From NCBI GenBank assembly GCA_019118745.1, contig DWYJ01000024.1, positions 1-64,000 on the forward strand: 64,000 nucleotides of DNA. The letters are read 5' to 3'. The notes under the pieces are model-generated. The model was not told the DNA's origin. It ran no database searches and saw only the letters and a list, made by a program, of their open reading frames with translations. How positions within the stretch are numbered: the stretch's first letter is position 1; each line of letters begins with the position of its first letter. Both the position numbers and the translations under genes were made by a program. This document shows positions 28,248 through 37,117 of the stretch, one piece after another. The DNA is from Candidatus Desulfovibrio gallistercoris. Its GTDB lineage: Bacteria > Desulfobacterota > Desulfovibrionia > Desulfovibrionales > Desulfovibrionaceae.

Positions 28248-29600
28248 ATGCAGGGCAAGGCACTGATTATGGAAGTTCTCAAGGGAAAGACCGTGGAACG
28301 CTGCCCGTGGGTTCCCTACACCGGATCACAGATCGCCAACCTGAAGGGCTATACGGCGCAGGAGATGTTCAAGGACGCCGACAAGCTGTACGCCTGCTGC
28401 CTCGAAGCCGAGGCCCAGTACCTGCCGGACGGCATGACCCCCATGTTCGACCTGCAGGTGGAAGCCGAGATCCTGGGCTGCGATCTCACCTGGTATGACA
28501 ATACCCCGCCCACGGTCTGCACGCACCCGCTGGAAGGCGAGCTCGTCATCCCCGAAAAGCGCATTTCCCCTGAAGACGGCCGCATCCCCCTCATCCTGGA
28601 CGTCATGCGCCGCTTCAAGAAGGCTCGCCCCGAGATCGCCATGTACGGCCTGGTCTGCGGTCCGTTCACTCTGGCTTCCCATCTGCGCGGCACCAACATC
28701 TTCATGGACATGTACGACAACGAGGACGGCGTGAAGGCCCTCGTGAACTACTGTGAAGAACGCGTGCGGGAAGTAGCCGCCTACTACATCGAAGCCGGCT
28801 GCGACATCATCGCCGCTGTGGACCCGCTGGTCTCCCAGATCTCGCCCGACATGTTCGAGACCTTCCTCAGCGAGCCCTATACCCGCTTCTTCGCGGCCAT
28901 GCGCGCACAGGGCACGCCGTCGTCCTTCTTCGTCTGCGGCGACGCCACCAAGAACATCGAGCCCATGTGCAAGACGAAGCCCGACTGCATCGCCATCGAC
29001 GAGAACGTCGACATCGTCGCCGCCAAGAAGATCACCGACGCCCACGAGATCACCATCTCCGGCAACCTGCAGCTGACGGTGACCATGCTGCTCGGCACCC
29101 AGCAGGACAACCAGAAGGAAGCGCTGGAACTCATGGACAAGATGGGCACGCAACGCTTCATCCTCGCGCCTGGCTGCGACGTGCCCTTTGACGCTCCGGC
29201 AGCCAACCTCGTGGGCGTGGGCGAAGCCGTCCGCAATCCGCAGACCGTGCGCAAGGCGCTGGAAAGCTATGTGGCGGTGGAGAATCTGCCCGAGATCGAG
29301 ATGCCGGACTACGACAACCTCGACTACGTCCTGCTGGAAGCCGTGACCATCGACTCCAAGACCTGCGCCGCCTGCGGCTACATGGTCGCCGCAGCCGAAG
29401 CGGCCGCCAAGGCCTACGGCGACAAGGTCAAGGTGGTGGAACGCTCCATCATGCACCCTGAGAGCCTGAGTTTCATGAAGAAGGTCGGCCTCACCAATCT
29501 GCCGTCGCTGCTGGTCCAGGGCCAGATCAAGCACGTCTCCCTCATCCCTCCCGTGGAAAAGCTGCGTGAGGAGATCGAGGAAGTGCTCGCCCGGAAGTAG
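28248..29600 (+). CDS. UroD-family corrinoid methyltransferase fused to thioredoxin-like domain
   Basis: The start at 28248 follows AAGGAG; 450 residues. Residues ~1-350 form a uroporphyrinogen-decarboxylase-type barrel like MtbA/MtaA, which move methyl groups from methyl-corrinoid proteins to an acceptor. The second zinc Cys is visible (LAPGCDVP), but the usual HxC reads FFVCG, so the His ligand is Phe. Residues ~365-450 are a thioredoxin-like domain with a CAAC redox motif (SKTCAACGYM) and a cis-Pro region (LTNLPSLLVQG). As no methanogenesis is expected, the acceptor is probably tetrahydrofolate or a thiol. It ends in TAG, and the frame stays open into the next gene. Confidence 0.82.
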   Translation: MQGKALIMEVLKGKTVERCPWVPYTGSQIANLKGYTAQEMFKDADKLYACCLEAEAQYLPDGMTPMFDLQVEAEILGCDLTWYDNTPPTVCTHPLEGELVIPEKRISPEDGRIPLILDVMRRFKKARPEIAMYGLVCGPFTLASHLRGTNIFMDMYDNEDGVKALVNYCEERVREVAAYYIEAGCDIIAAVDPLVSQISPDMFETFLSEPYTRFFAAMRAQGTPSSFFVCGDATKNIEPMCKTKPDCIAIDENVDIVAAKKITDAHEITISGNLQLTVTMLLGTQQDNQKEALELMDKMGTQRFILAPGCDVPFDAPAANLVGVGEAVRNPQTVRKALESYVAVENLPEIEMPDYDNLDYVLLEAVTIDSKTCAACGYMVAAAEAAAKAYGDKVKVVERSIMHPESLSFMKKVGLTNLPSLLVQGQIKHVSLIPPVEKLREEIEEVLARK

Positions 29601-29616
29601 CATAGAGACCCACCCC

Positions 29617-29662
29617 GGGGGCTGCCGTCCTTATCGGCCCCCACCAGCGGACGGCAGCCCCC
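29617..29662 (+). other. strong stem-loop between methyltransferase and GTPase genes
   Basis: GGGGGCTGCCGTCC (29617-29630) pairs perfectly with GGACGGCAGCCCCC (29649-29662). No T tract follows, so it is more likely an mRNA processing or stability element. In the reading frame it also lies just after an amber codon. Confidence 0.6.
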
Positions 29663-29729
29663 TCAAGGGGAGGACAGGCAACGGCACGGCATGCCCATGC
29701 GGGCAAAAAAAAGAGAACGGGAACACGTC

Positions 29730-30614
29730 ATGCGCAAGGAACTCGTCATACTCAGCGGCTTTCTCGGCAGCGGCAAGACCACGCTGCTCCGGCATCTGCT
29801 TGCGCACTGCCGCACGCGCAAGGTCGCGGTGCTGCTCAACGATTTCGGCGAGATCCCCGTGGACGGCGAGATCCTCCGCCAGAGCGGCCTTGCCTGCGGC
29901 ATGGTGGTGGAGATCGGCGGCGGTTCCGTCTTCTGCGCCTGCCTGCGCGAATCCTTCGTCACCGCCCTGCGCGACATGCGCGAGCGGGACGAGGACCTGG
30001 TCATCGTCGAGGCGTCGGGCATGTCCGATCCGTCCACTGTGGACAGGATGCTGCGCCTCTCCGGTCTGGACGGCGATTTTGACCATACCTCGACCATCTG
30101 TCTTTTCGATCCCGTAAAGAGCCTCAAGCTGGCTCACGTGCTGGAAGTCATCCCCCGCCAGCTGGCTGCGGCCACGGTGGCCGTGCTGACCAAGTGCGAT
30201 CTGGCCTCGGAGCAGGAGCTTGCCGCGGCGCGCGCCTACATCAGCTCCCGTGAGCCGGATCTGCCCGTGGTGGCCGTCAGTCACGGCCGCCTCGATCTGG
30301 CCGGGCTGCCCGGCCGCGCGGCCCGCGCCTTCAGCTTCGGCTTCAATACGCCGGAGACGCGGCCGGACGCCTTCAGCGTGGATCATGTGGACTGCACGGC
30401 GGACGAACTCGCCGCCGCCCTCCAGAAAGAAGAACATGTGCTGCGGGTCAAGGGTTTTGTCCGCGCACGTGACGGCATCTGGTTTCTTTCGGATACCGGA
30501 CGGGGCATGGAAAAACGCCCCGACACCGCTGCCCCGGTGCCCCTGACCATCATCTGTGTCCAGGGTTCGGCCGAAAGCGTACGCAACACCCTACAAGCCG
30601 GGAACATTCTTTAG
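29730..30614 (+). CDS. COG0523 (CobW/YeiR-type) metal-related GTPase
   Basis: This 294-residue G3E-family GTPase has Walker A GFLGSGKTTLLRHLL at the N-terminus, VLLNDFGEIPVDGEIL, LVIVEASGMSDP and the guanine-specificity motif LTKCDLAS. The family metal motif GCxCC is changed to SVFCACLRE, leaving a CxC. A C-terminal CobW_C-like domain ends the protein. Family members insert or deliver metals or cofactors; beside the corrinoid protein it may load or service the corrinoid or zinc site. An ATG at 29691 is an alternative start. It ends in TAG, in frame with the next gene. Confidence 0.82.
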   Translation: MRKELVILSGFLGSGKTTLLRHLLAHCRTRKVAVLLNDFGEIPVDGEILRQSGLACGMVVEIGGGSVFCACLRESFVTALRDMRERDEDLVIVEASGMSDPSTVDRMLRLSGLDGDFDHTSTICLFDPVKSLKLAHVLEVIPRQLAAATVAVLTKCDLASEQELAAARAYISSREPDLPVVAVSHGRLDLAGLPGRAARAFSFGFNTPETRPDAFSVDHVDCTADELAAALQKEEHVLRVKGFVRARDGIWFLSDTGRGMEKRPDTAAPVPLTIICVQGSAESVRNTLQAGNIL

Positions 30615-30635
30615 TCCCGCACAAAGGAGCATACC

Positions 30636-31286
30636 ATGAGCGCCATCCTGCAGGAAATTTCCGAAAAGCTGCAAAAGGGCAAGATGAAGGAAGTGGCCGA
30701 CCTGACCAAGAAGGCCCTGGATGAAGGCATCGCCCCGCTGACCATCCTCAACGAAGGTCTCATGCCCGGCATGGACGTCATCGGCGAGCGCTTCAAGAAC
30801 AACGACATCTTCATCCCCGAAGTGCTCATCGCCGCCCGCGCCATGGCGGCCGGCACCGACGTGCTGCGCCCCCTGCTCGTCGGCGAACAGATGGAACAGA
30901 AGGGCACCGTGGTCATCGGCACCATCAAGGACGACCTGCACGACATCGGCAAGAACCTTGTGCGCATGATGATGGAGTCCAAGGGTCTCAACGTCATCGA
31001 CCTCGGCAACAGCGTGGCCCCCGCCAAGTACATCGAAGCGGCCAAGAAGCACAAGGCCGACATCATCGCCTGTTCCGCTCTGCTCACCACCACCATGGTG
31101 CACATCAAGGACGTGGTCACCGCCGTGGCGGCCGACCCGGAACTGGCCGGCCGGGTCAAGGTCATGATCGGCGGCGCGCCGGTCAATGACGCCTTCCGCG
31201 AGTCCATCGGGGCCGACATCTACACCCCCGACGCCTCGACCGCGGCTGAAAAGGCCGTGGAAGTCTGCGCGGCCATGCACGCCTGA
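30636..31286 (+). CDS. mttC: methylamine corrinoid protein (MttC/MtgC type)
   Basis: This 216-residue protein carries the B12 methyl-carrier. Residues 1-88 are the helical cap (B12-binding-2); the cobalamin domain follows with DxHxxG at D100, H102, G105 (IKDDLHDIGKN), His102 being the lower cobalt ligand. ACSALLTTTM and VMIGGAPVND are the other nucleotide-loop contacts. It accepts methyl groups from MttB. The start follows AAAGGAG. It is the central partner of the methyltransferases and the RamA-like activator downstream. Confidence 0.93.
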   Translation: MSAILQEISEKLQKGKMKEVADLTKKALDEGIAPLTILNEGLMPGMDVIGERFKNNDIFIPEVLIAARAMAAGTDVLRPLLVGEQMEQKGTVVIGTIKDDLHDIGKNLVRMMMESKGLNVIDLGNSVAPAKYIEAAKKHKADIIACSALLTTTMVHIKDVVTAVAADPELAGRVKVMIGGAPVNDAFRESIGADIYTPDASTAAEKAVEVCAAMHA

Positions 31287-31344
31287 TGCCTGTCGGGCCG
31301 GGGCTCTTCCCCGGCCCGTCGCCGGCCCCTCCCGGAGGAACCCC

Positions 31345-32052
31345 ATGTACCTTCTCTGCTGCGAAGTCTTCCGCCCCGAACTCGAATGGCTGGCCCCGGC
31401 GTTTCCTGACGCGCCGGTCATCCGCTACCTCGAGCAGGGGCTGCACGACCACCCCGACGAACTCCGGCGGCGGTTGTGCGCGGCTATCGGCGAGCTGGAA
31501 GAAGAGGGCGCCACGCGCATCATCCTCGGGTACGGCCTCTGCGGACGCGGCATGACGGGCGTCACGGCCCGCAGGGCCACGCTGGTCCTGCCGCGAGTGC
31601 ACGACTGCATCCCCGTGCTGCTGGGCTGCCCGCAGAGCGAGCTGGGCCATATCTCGCGGGACGGCAGCACCTACTGGATGAGCGCCGGCTGGCTGCGCTA
31701 CTCGCAGCTGGAGTTCATCCGCACCCGCCGGGAGCGCTACGACGACTACCTCCAGCGCTTCGGCAGCGAGAATGCCGAGTTCCTCATGGCCCAGGAACGG
31801 GAGTGGCTGGCCAACTACACCAATGCCTGCCTCATCCGCCATGAGGGCTTCCCCAGACAGGCGGACGTGGAGCGGGACGCGCGGCTTGTGGCGGAGGACA
31901 GCGGCCTGCCCTACCGCAGCACCCCGGGCAGGACGGATTTTCTGCGGGCCCTGCTGGCGGGCGGGACGGACGAACGGTTCCTGACCCTTTTGCCCGGCCA
32001 GACGGTCGATCTGGATGGAGACGGCAACATCACGGCCGTCAAGGCGGAGTAG
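31345..32052 (+). CDS. DUF1638 family protein
   Basis: This 235-residue protein of unknown function is regularly found with corrinoid methyltransferase genes. Visible features include ILGYGLCGRGMTGV near residue 60 and CIPVLLG further on, typical of DUF1638. The start at 31345 follows CGGAGG. It ends in TAG and is separated from the next gene by only one codon, in the same frame. Confidence 0.8.
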   Translation: MYLLCCEVFRPELEWLAPAFPDAPVIRYLEQGLHDHPDELRRRLCAAIGELEEEGATRIILGYGLCGRGMTGVTARRATLVLPRVHDCIPVLLGCPQSELGHISRDGSTYWMSAGWLRYSQLEFIRTRRERYDDYLQRFGSENAEFLMAQEREWLANYTNACLIRHEGFPRQADVERDARLVAEDSGLPYRSTPGRTDFLRALLAGGTDERFLTLLPGQTVDLDGDGNITAVKAE

Positions 32053-32055
32053 ATC

Positions 32056-33810
32056 ATGGAAGCGCGCATGACGGTACATCATCAGCAGGGAACGCGACAC
32101 TTCGTCTGCACGGCGGGCGAGCCTGTCGCCCCGCTGCTGCGGGACGCGGGCCTGCTGCCCCTGCCCTGCGGGCTCGGCAAGTGCGGCAAGTGCCTCATCT
32201 ACGCCGATACCGCTCCCACGGACGAGGAGCGCAGCCTGCTCGGCGAACGGCGGCTGGCCGCCGGCCTGCGGCTGGCCTGCCATACGCGGGCGCGGGACGG
32301 GCTGGAGATCACCGTGCCTCACGCCGGCGCGCTGAAGGTGCTCACGCAGTATGCGGACATGGATTATGTCCGGGAGCCGCTTGTGCGCCGCGTGCCCCTT
32401 GCCGTGGGCGAGGCCACGCTGGAAGATCAGCGCAGCGACGTGCAGCGCCTGCTGACCGCCGCGCAGGCCGGGGGCCACGAGCTCACGCTCGAGGAACTGA
32501 CGGCCCTGCCCGCCCAGCTCCGTTCCGGCGAAGCGCTTGCGGCCCTGCTGCACGGCGAAAAGCTCCTGGGGCTCCGCCCGCAAGGGACTTCCCATGCGCT
32601 CATAGTGGATATCGGCACCACCACGGTAGCCGCCCTGCTGGCGGATCTTGACGGACAGCGCATCGTGGCCGCGCTCGGTGAGCGCAATGCCCAGTCTCCG
32701 TACGGGGCGGACGTCATCAGCCGCATCCATCGGGAAATGGAATGGGAAAAGGCGGGACGGCAGGGGAGCAACCCCCTGCAGGCGGCCATCTGCCGCCAGA
32801 TCGACGACATGTTGCAGCGCCTGCTGGCGGAAAGCGGCATCCAGGATGTGGACATGCTCTCCCTGACCGGCAACACGACCATGCTGCACCTGCTCTGCGG
32901 CCTGCCCGGCGAGCACATCAGCAAGGCCCCCTTCATCCCCGTGACGCTGGAACCCATGTGCCTGCCCGCGCAACGACTGGGCATACGTTCGGCGGGCCGC
33001 TGCTTCCTCATGCCCGGCATATCCTCCTACATCGGGGCGGATATCGTCGCCTCGCTGCTGGCGGCGGACGCCCATCACCCGCAGGAACCCTTCCTGCTGG
33101 TGGATCTGGGCACCAATGCCGAAACGGTGCTTTATGCTGACGGCAAGCTGCTGGCCTGCTCCGCTGCCGCCGGTCCCTGCTTCGAGGGCGCTACTCTTTC
33201 CTGCGGCATGGCCGGACAGGACGGGGCCATCGACGCCGTGGAAGCCGATGCCGCGCAGGGCCTGCGCTTCAGCACCATAGGCGGCGCTCCGGCGCAGGGC
33301 ATCTGCGGTTCGGGCGTGCTGGATGCCCTTGCCCTGCTGCTGGATGCCGGATGCGTCGACGAGACGGGCCGTCTGGAAGCCGGAGACTCGCCGCTGGGCC
33401 GGCGCATCCGCGACGATGCCCTGCTGCTCACGGAGACGGTGCGCTTCACCCAGCGCGACATCCGCGAAGTGCAGCTGGCCAAGGCCGCCGTGCGGGCGGG
33501 CATGGAGATCCTCCTGCAGGAGGCCGGCCTGCGCCATGAGGACGTCCGGCGTCTCTATCTTGCCGGGGGCTTCGGCTCGGCCATGCGGCCGCGCAGCGCC
33601 GCCCGCATCGGGCTCATCCCCGCCGGGCTGGAGCAGCGCGTCCACGTGCTGGGCAATGCGGCGAGCTTCGGCGCGCTGCGCTACGTGTCGGAAAAGGGAG
33701 CGCAGGCGGCCGCCGCGGAGCTGATCCGGCAGACCCGCTACATCGAGCTTTCCGCCCACGGCGGCTTTTCGGAAAGCTATGTGGAACAGATGATATTTCC
33801 CGCAGCATGA
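32056..33810 (+). CDS. RamA-like ATP-dependent corrinoid reductive activator
   Basis: This 584-residue protein returns oxidised Co(II) corrinoid to Co(I). N-terminal [2Fe-2S] ferredoxin domain with Cys 38, 43, 46 and 75 (PCGLGKCGKC...ACHTR), a linker, then an ASKHA actin-like ATPase domain (VDIGTTTVAALL, LTGNTTMLHL, LVDLGTNAETVL, GICGSGVLDAL, YLAGGFGSAM). This is the bacterial RACE protein layout rather than archaeal RamA with its C-terminal 4Fe-4S domain. It lies three bases after the DUF1638 amber stop. Confidence 0.92.
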   Translation: MEARMTVHHQQGTRHFVCTAGEPVAPLLRDAGLLPLPCGLGKCGKCLIYADTAPTDEERSLLGERRLAAGLRLACHTRARDGLEITVPHAGALKVLTQYADMDYVREPLVRRVPLAVGEATLEDQRSDVQRLLTAAQAGGHELTLEELTALPAQLRSGEALAALLHGEKLLGLRPQGTSHALIVDIGTTTVAALLADLDGQRIVAALGERNAQSPYGADVISRIHREMEWEKAGRQGSNPLQAAICRQIDDMLQRLLAESGIQDVDMLSLTGNTTMLHLLCGLPGEHISKAPFIPVTLEPMCLPAQRLGIRSAGRCFLMPGISSYIGADIVASLLAADAHHPQEPFLLVDLGTNAETVLYADGKLLACSAAAGPCFEGATLSCGMAGQDGAIDAVEADAAQGLRFSTIGGAPAQGICGSGVLDALALLLDAGCVDETGRLEAGDSPLGRRIRDDALLLTETVRFTQRDIREVQLAKAAVRAGMEILLQEAGLRHEDVRRLYLAGGFGSAMRPRSAARIGLIPAGLEQRVHVLGNAASFGALRYVSEKGAQAAAAELIRQTRYIELSAHGGFSESYVEQMIFPAA

Positions 33811-33912
33811 GGAGGCCGCGGCAGGCTCTCCGGGTGCTGCACACATTGGCAGAGGCCGGGCGGACATCCCGCCCCAACGCACATCCCACCTTCTTTTTGA
33901 GCGAGGTCTCGT

Positions 33913-35433
33913 ATGAAAAGATGGGCGCATTCCAGTCTTACCGGCGGCGTCGGCGTTTCGCTGAACTTCCTGCAGGAAAAGGACTGTGAAAAGATCCATG
34001 AAGCCTCCCTTGAAGTCCTCAAGGACCGCGGCGTCTCCTTCGGCAGCGAAAAGGCCCGTGAAGTGCTTCGCGACAACGGGTGCTGGGAAGACAGCGAAGG
34101 CTGCACCCACTTCCCGCGCCATCTGGTCGAGGACATGCTGGAAGCCGTGCCTTCGGAATTCGTGCACTACGGCAGGACCGAAGAAGACGACATCCACATG
34201 GCCCAGGATCAGGTGTATGCCTCCAACTTCGGTGAAGGCATCTACACGCTGGACATGAACACCGGCGAACGCCGCTCCACCATCAAGCAGGACGCGGTGG
34301 ACATCGTGCGCGTGGTCGATGCGCTCGACAACGTGCACATCTACAACCGCGCCATCGGCCCGCAGGACGTGCCGAGCGAGTCCGCTTCCATGCACAATGC
34401 GGAAGTGGCCTTCTGCTACACGAGCAAGCCCATGCATCTGGTCTCCAGCTCGCCTTTCCAGACGAAAAAGATGATCCAGATGGCCGAGGTCGCCGCCGGC
34501 GGCAAGGAAGAGCTGAAAAAGCGTCCCCGCACGGCCTTCAACCACACGACCATCAGCCCGCTGCGCATCTCCGAGGAAGCGTGCGAGAACGCCATGATCG
34601 TGTCCGAAGCCGGCCTGCCCAACCACATCCTCGTCATGGTGCAGCAGGGGGCCACCTCCCCCATCCACTATGCGGGCAGCGTGGCGGTGCACAATGCCGA
34701 CTTCCTGGCCTTCAACACCCTGATGCAGTGCGTGAGGAAGGGCAATCCCACCTTCTACGGTTCTTCCGCCTGCGTCATGGACATGAAGAAGGGCCTTTCG
34801 CTCGTGGGCGCGCCGGAGGTCTTCGTCCTCAACGCCGCGCACGCGCGCATGTCCAAATACTACAATATCCCCAGCTACATCGCCGGTGGCTAGACGGATA
34901 GCAAGTGCAATGACATGCAGGCCGGCGCCGAACGCGCGCTCAACCGCCTGATGACCGCTCTGGCAGGTGCCAGTGTTCTTTTCGGTCAGGGCATGCTTGA
35001 GACGGGCATTACGTTCGACATCCCGACCCTGCTTGTGGACGACGAAGTCATTGATTATGTGCTGCGCATGCTGGCAGGCTTCAAGGTTGACGCCACGACC
35101 CTCTGCACGGACATGATCAAGGAAGTCGGCCCCTTCGGCACCTATCTTGCCGAAATGGATACCATGGAACATCTGGGCGAACTGAGCACCTACCGCCTGA
35201 TGAACCGCGAGAACTACGACATGTGGGTGCGTTCCGGCAAGCCGGACCTGTACGAACAGGCCCGCGAGCGCGCCAAGGAGATCCTTGCCACGCACAAGCA
35301 GAAGAACCCCCTCAGCCCCGCTCAGGTCAAGGCCATCCGCGATATCCTCGTGGAAGCCGAAGAAGAGCTCGGCGTGGCCGACTTCTGGAAGGGCAAGGAA
35401 GACAAGCGCTTTATCGACAATAACCTTTACTAG
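33913..35433 (+). CDS. mttB: methylamine:corrinoid methyltransferase with pyrrolysine (MttB2)
   Basis: This gene has 506 codons with an in-frame amber at 34891-34893 (codon 327, exactly as in MttB1). Context is SYIAGG-amber-TDSKCNDMQAG, the MttB active-site signature. The protein is clearly diverged from MttB1, so the substrate may be different (trimethylamine or another methylated amine). The ATG at 33913 lies behind GAGCGAGG. It is in the operon with the corrinoid protein and activator. It ends with a second TAG; readthrough there would add about 32 residues to a TGA. Confidence 0.93.
34891..34893 (+). other. in-frame UAG, pyrrolysine codon 327 of MttB2
   Basis: It has conserved MttB sequence on both sides and the same codon number as in MttB1. 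Confidence 0.9.
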
Positions 35434-35462
35434 GCCACACGTCCCGCAAGGGGCCGTGGTTC

Positions 35463-35490
35463 CGGCGCGGCGGGGCGGCCCGCCGCGCCG
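35463..35490. terminator. perfect GC stem-loop after mttB2
   Basis: A 12-bp perfect stem (CGGCGCGGCGGG with CCCGCCGCGCCG) has a four-base loop GCGG and no T tract. It separates the methylamine operon from the cobalamin operon and may terminate or process the message. Confidence 0.5.
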
Positions 35491-35715
35491 ATGGCAGATC
35501 CCGACGACAGGTCTGCCGCGGGTCAGCGCTGATGTTTTATTGACATACGCGGCATTTTCAGTCCTTATCCACGGGGGGCGTCCGAACCGGCGGCCCCGCA
35601 CAGGGACGGAAGACCGCGGCAGCTTCCCGGCGGAGTTGGCCGCCCTGTCTTCGTCATGTCATTCATACCGCAGAGGGAGCGCCTGCGTGCTCACCCTGCC
35701 ACGAAGGAACAGTCC

Positions 35716-36417
35716 ATGAAGCTCGGTAGCCTGTACGGAGTCGGCATCGGCCCCGGAGACCCCCGATACCTGACGTTCCGCGCCGCTGAAGTGCTGCGCG
35801 GGGCCGACGTCATCTTTACCGTCATCTCGGCCAATGCCGAGGACAGCACCTCCGAGAGCGTGGTGGGATCCCTCTCCCCCCGTGGAGAGATCCGCCGGCT
35901 CGTGTTCAGCATGTCCCGTGACGCCGCTGTGCGTCAGGCCCAGGTGGAGGAGAATGCCGCCGCCATCCTGAAGGAGCTGCGCGCCGGGCGCAACTGCGCC
36001 TTCGCCACCCTCGGCGACGCCATGACCTACAGCACGTTCGGCTACGTGCTGCGCATCATCCGGCAGCAGCATCCCGAGCTTGACGTGGAGATCGTCCCCG
36101 GCATCACCTCCTTTGCGACCTTCGCCGCCAAGGCCAAGACCGTGCTGGTGGAGAACGGCCAGCAGCTGCGCGTCGTGCCCTCCTTCCGGGCGGAGATGGC
36201 CGACAGCCTCCAGTTCCCCGCCGGTTCGACCACTGTCCTCCTCAAGACCTACCGCAGCCGCAAGGCCCTGCTCGAGCGTCTGGCCCGCGAGGAGGATGTG
36301 GAGATCCTCTACGGCGAACACCTCTCCATGCCGGACGAATGCATCCTGACGGATCTGCCGTCCATAGCGGAGCGCCCGGAGACCTATCTTTCCCTCATGC
36401 TCGTCAAAAAGAAGTAA
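35716..36417 (+). CDS. cbiL: precorrin-2 / cobalt-factor II C20-methyltransferase CbiL
   Basis: This 233-residue SAM-dependent methyltransferase methylates C20 of the ring. Tetrapyrrole methylase pattern: LYGVGIGPGDPRYLTFRAAE at the N-terminus, AFATLGDAMTYSTFGYV and VEIVPGITSFATFAA. The start at 35716 is chosen by family length; a longer frame upstream lacks similarity. It is the first gene of the cobalamin operon. A perfect TTGACA is at 35540 but its -10 is poor, and I see no B12 riboswitch. Confidence 0.93.
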   Translation: MKLGSLYGVGIGPGDPRYLTFRAAEVLRGADVIFTVISANAEDSTSESVVGSLSPRGEIRRLVFSMSRDAAVRQAQVEENAAAILKELRAGRNCAFATLGDAMTYSTFGYVLRIIRQQHPELDVEIVPGITSFATFAAKAKTVLVENGQQLRVVPSFRAEMADSLQFPAGSTTVLLKTYRSRKALLERLAREEDVEILYGEHLSMPDECILTDLPSIAERPETYLSLMLVKKK

Positions 36418-36430
36418 GCCGGGAGCCTGT

Positions 36431-37072
36431 ATGGAGATTCGCTGGAACCTCAGCGGCGCGGAGATCGAGCGGGAGAGCTTCCGCTGCATCGAGGCGGAAT
36501 ATCCCCGCCATCGCGACATGCCCGCGGAAGAGTGGCGCGTGGCCCGACGCCTCATCCACACCACCGCCGACCTGCACATAGCCGACACCCTGGTCTTCCG
36601 GCACGATGCCGTCCAGGCCGGTCTGCGGGCCCTGCGGGCGCATGCCCCCATCTTCACCGATTCCAGCATGCTGCGTTCCGGCCTTTCGCTGGAGCGCTTG
36701 CGCCGCCTGCACCCGGACTATGCCGCCGGGGATCTGCACTGCTACATCAGCGACCCCGACGTCGCGGCCCGCGCCAGGGCCGAAGGCTGCGCCCGCGCCC
36801 TGTGCAGCGCGGAGAAGGCCCGGCCCCTGCTGCCGGGGGCCATCGTCCTCATCGGCAATGCCCCGCTGGCCCTGGCCCGCATCGCCCGCTACATCCTTGA
36901 GGAGGGCGTGCGCCCGGCGCTGGTGGTCGGCATGCCCGTAGGTTTCGTCAACGTGGTGGAATCCAAGGAACTGCTGGCCCGCTGCGACGTGCCGCAGATC
37001 GTGCTGGAAGGACGGCGCGGCGGCAGCGCGCTGGCCGTGGCCACCCTGCACGCCGTCATGGAGAGCGCCTGA
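36431..37072 (+). CDS. cbiC: precorrin-8X methylmutase CbiC
   Basis: This 213-residue enzyme moves the C11 methyl to C12 to give cobyrinate. It has HTTADLHIADTL with the catalytic His, TDSSMLRSGLS, IGNAPLALARIARYI and GMPVGFVNVVESK, all diagnostic of CobH/CbiC. Confidence 0.95.
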   Translation: MEIRWNLSGAEIERESFRCIEAEYPRHRDMPAEEWRVARRLIHTTADLHIADTLVFRHDAVQAGLRALRAHAPIFTDSSMLRSGLSLERLRRLHPDYAAGDLHCYISDPDVAARARAEGCARALCSAEKARPLLPGAIVLIGNAPLALARIARYILEEGVRPALVVGMPVGFVNVVESKELLARCDVPQIVLEGRRGGSALAVATLHAVMESA

Positions 37073-37117
37073 GGCCCGGCCTCCCGCCCTTCGTACCGCA
37101 TCTCGCCTGTTTCGCGT

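Noticed and set aside
35434..35715. Cobalamin riboswitch ahead of the cobalamin operon
   Set aside because: I looked for a B12 box (GCCACTG type) and the conserved core here and in 42253-42653 and found none.
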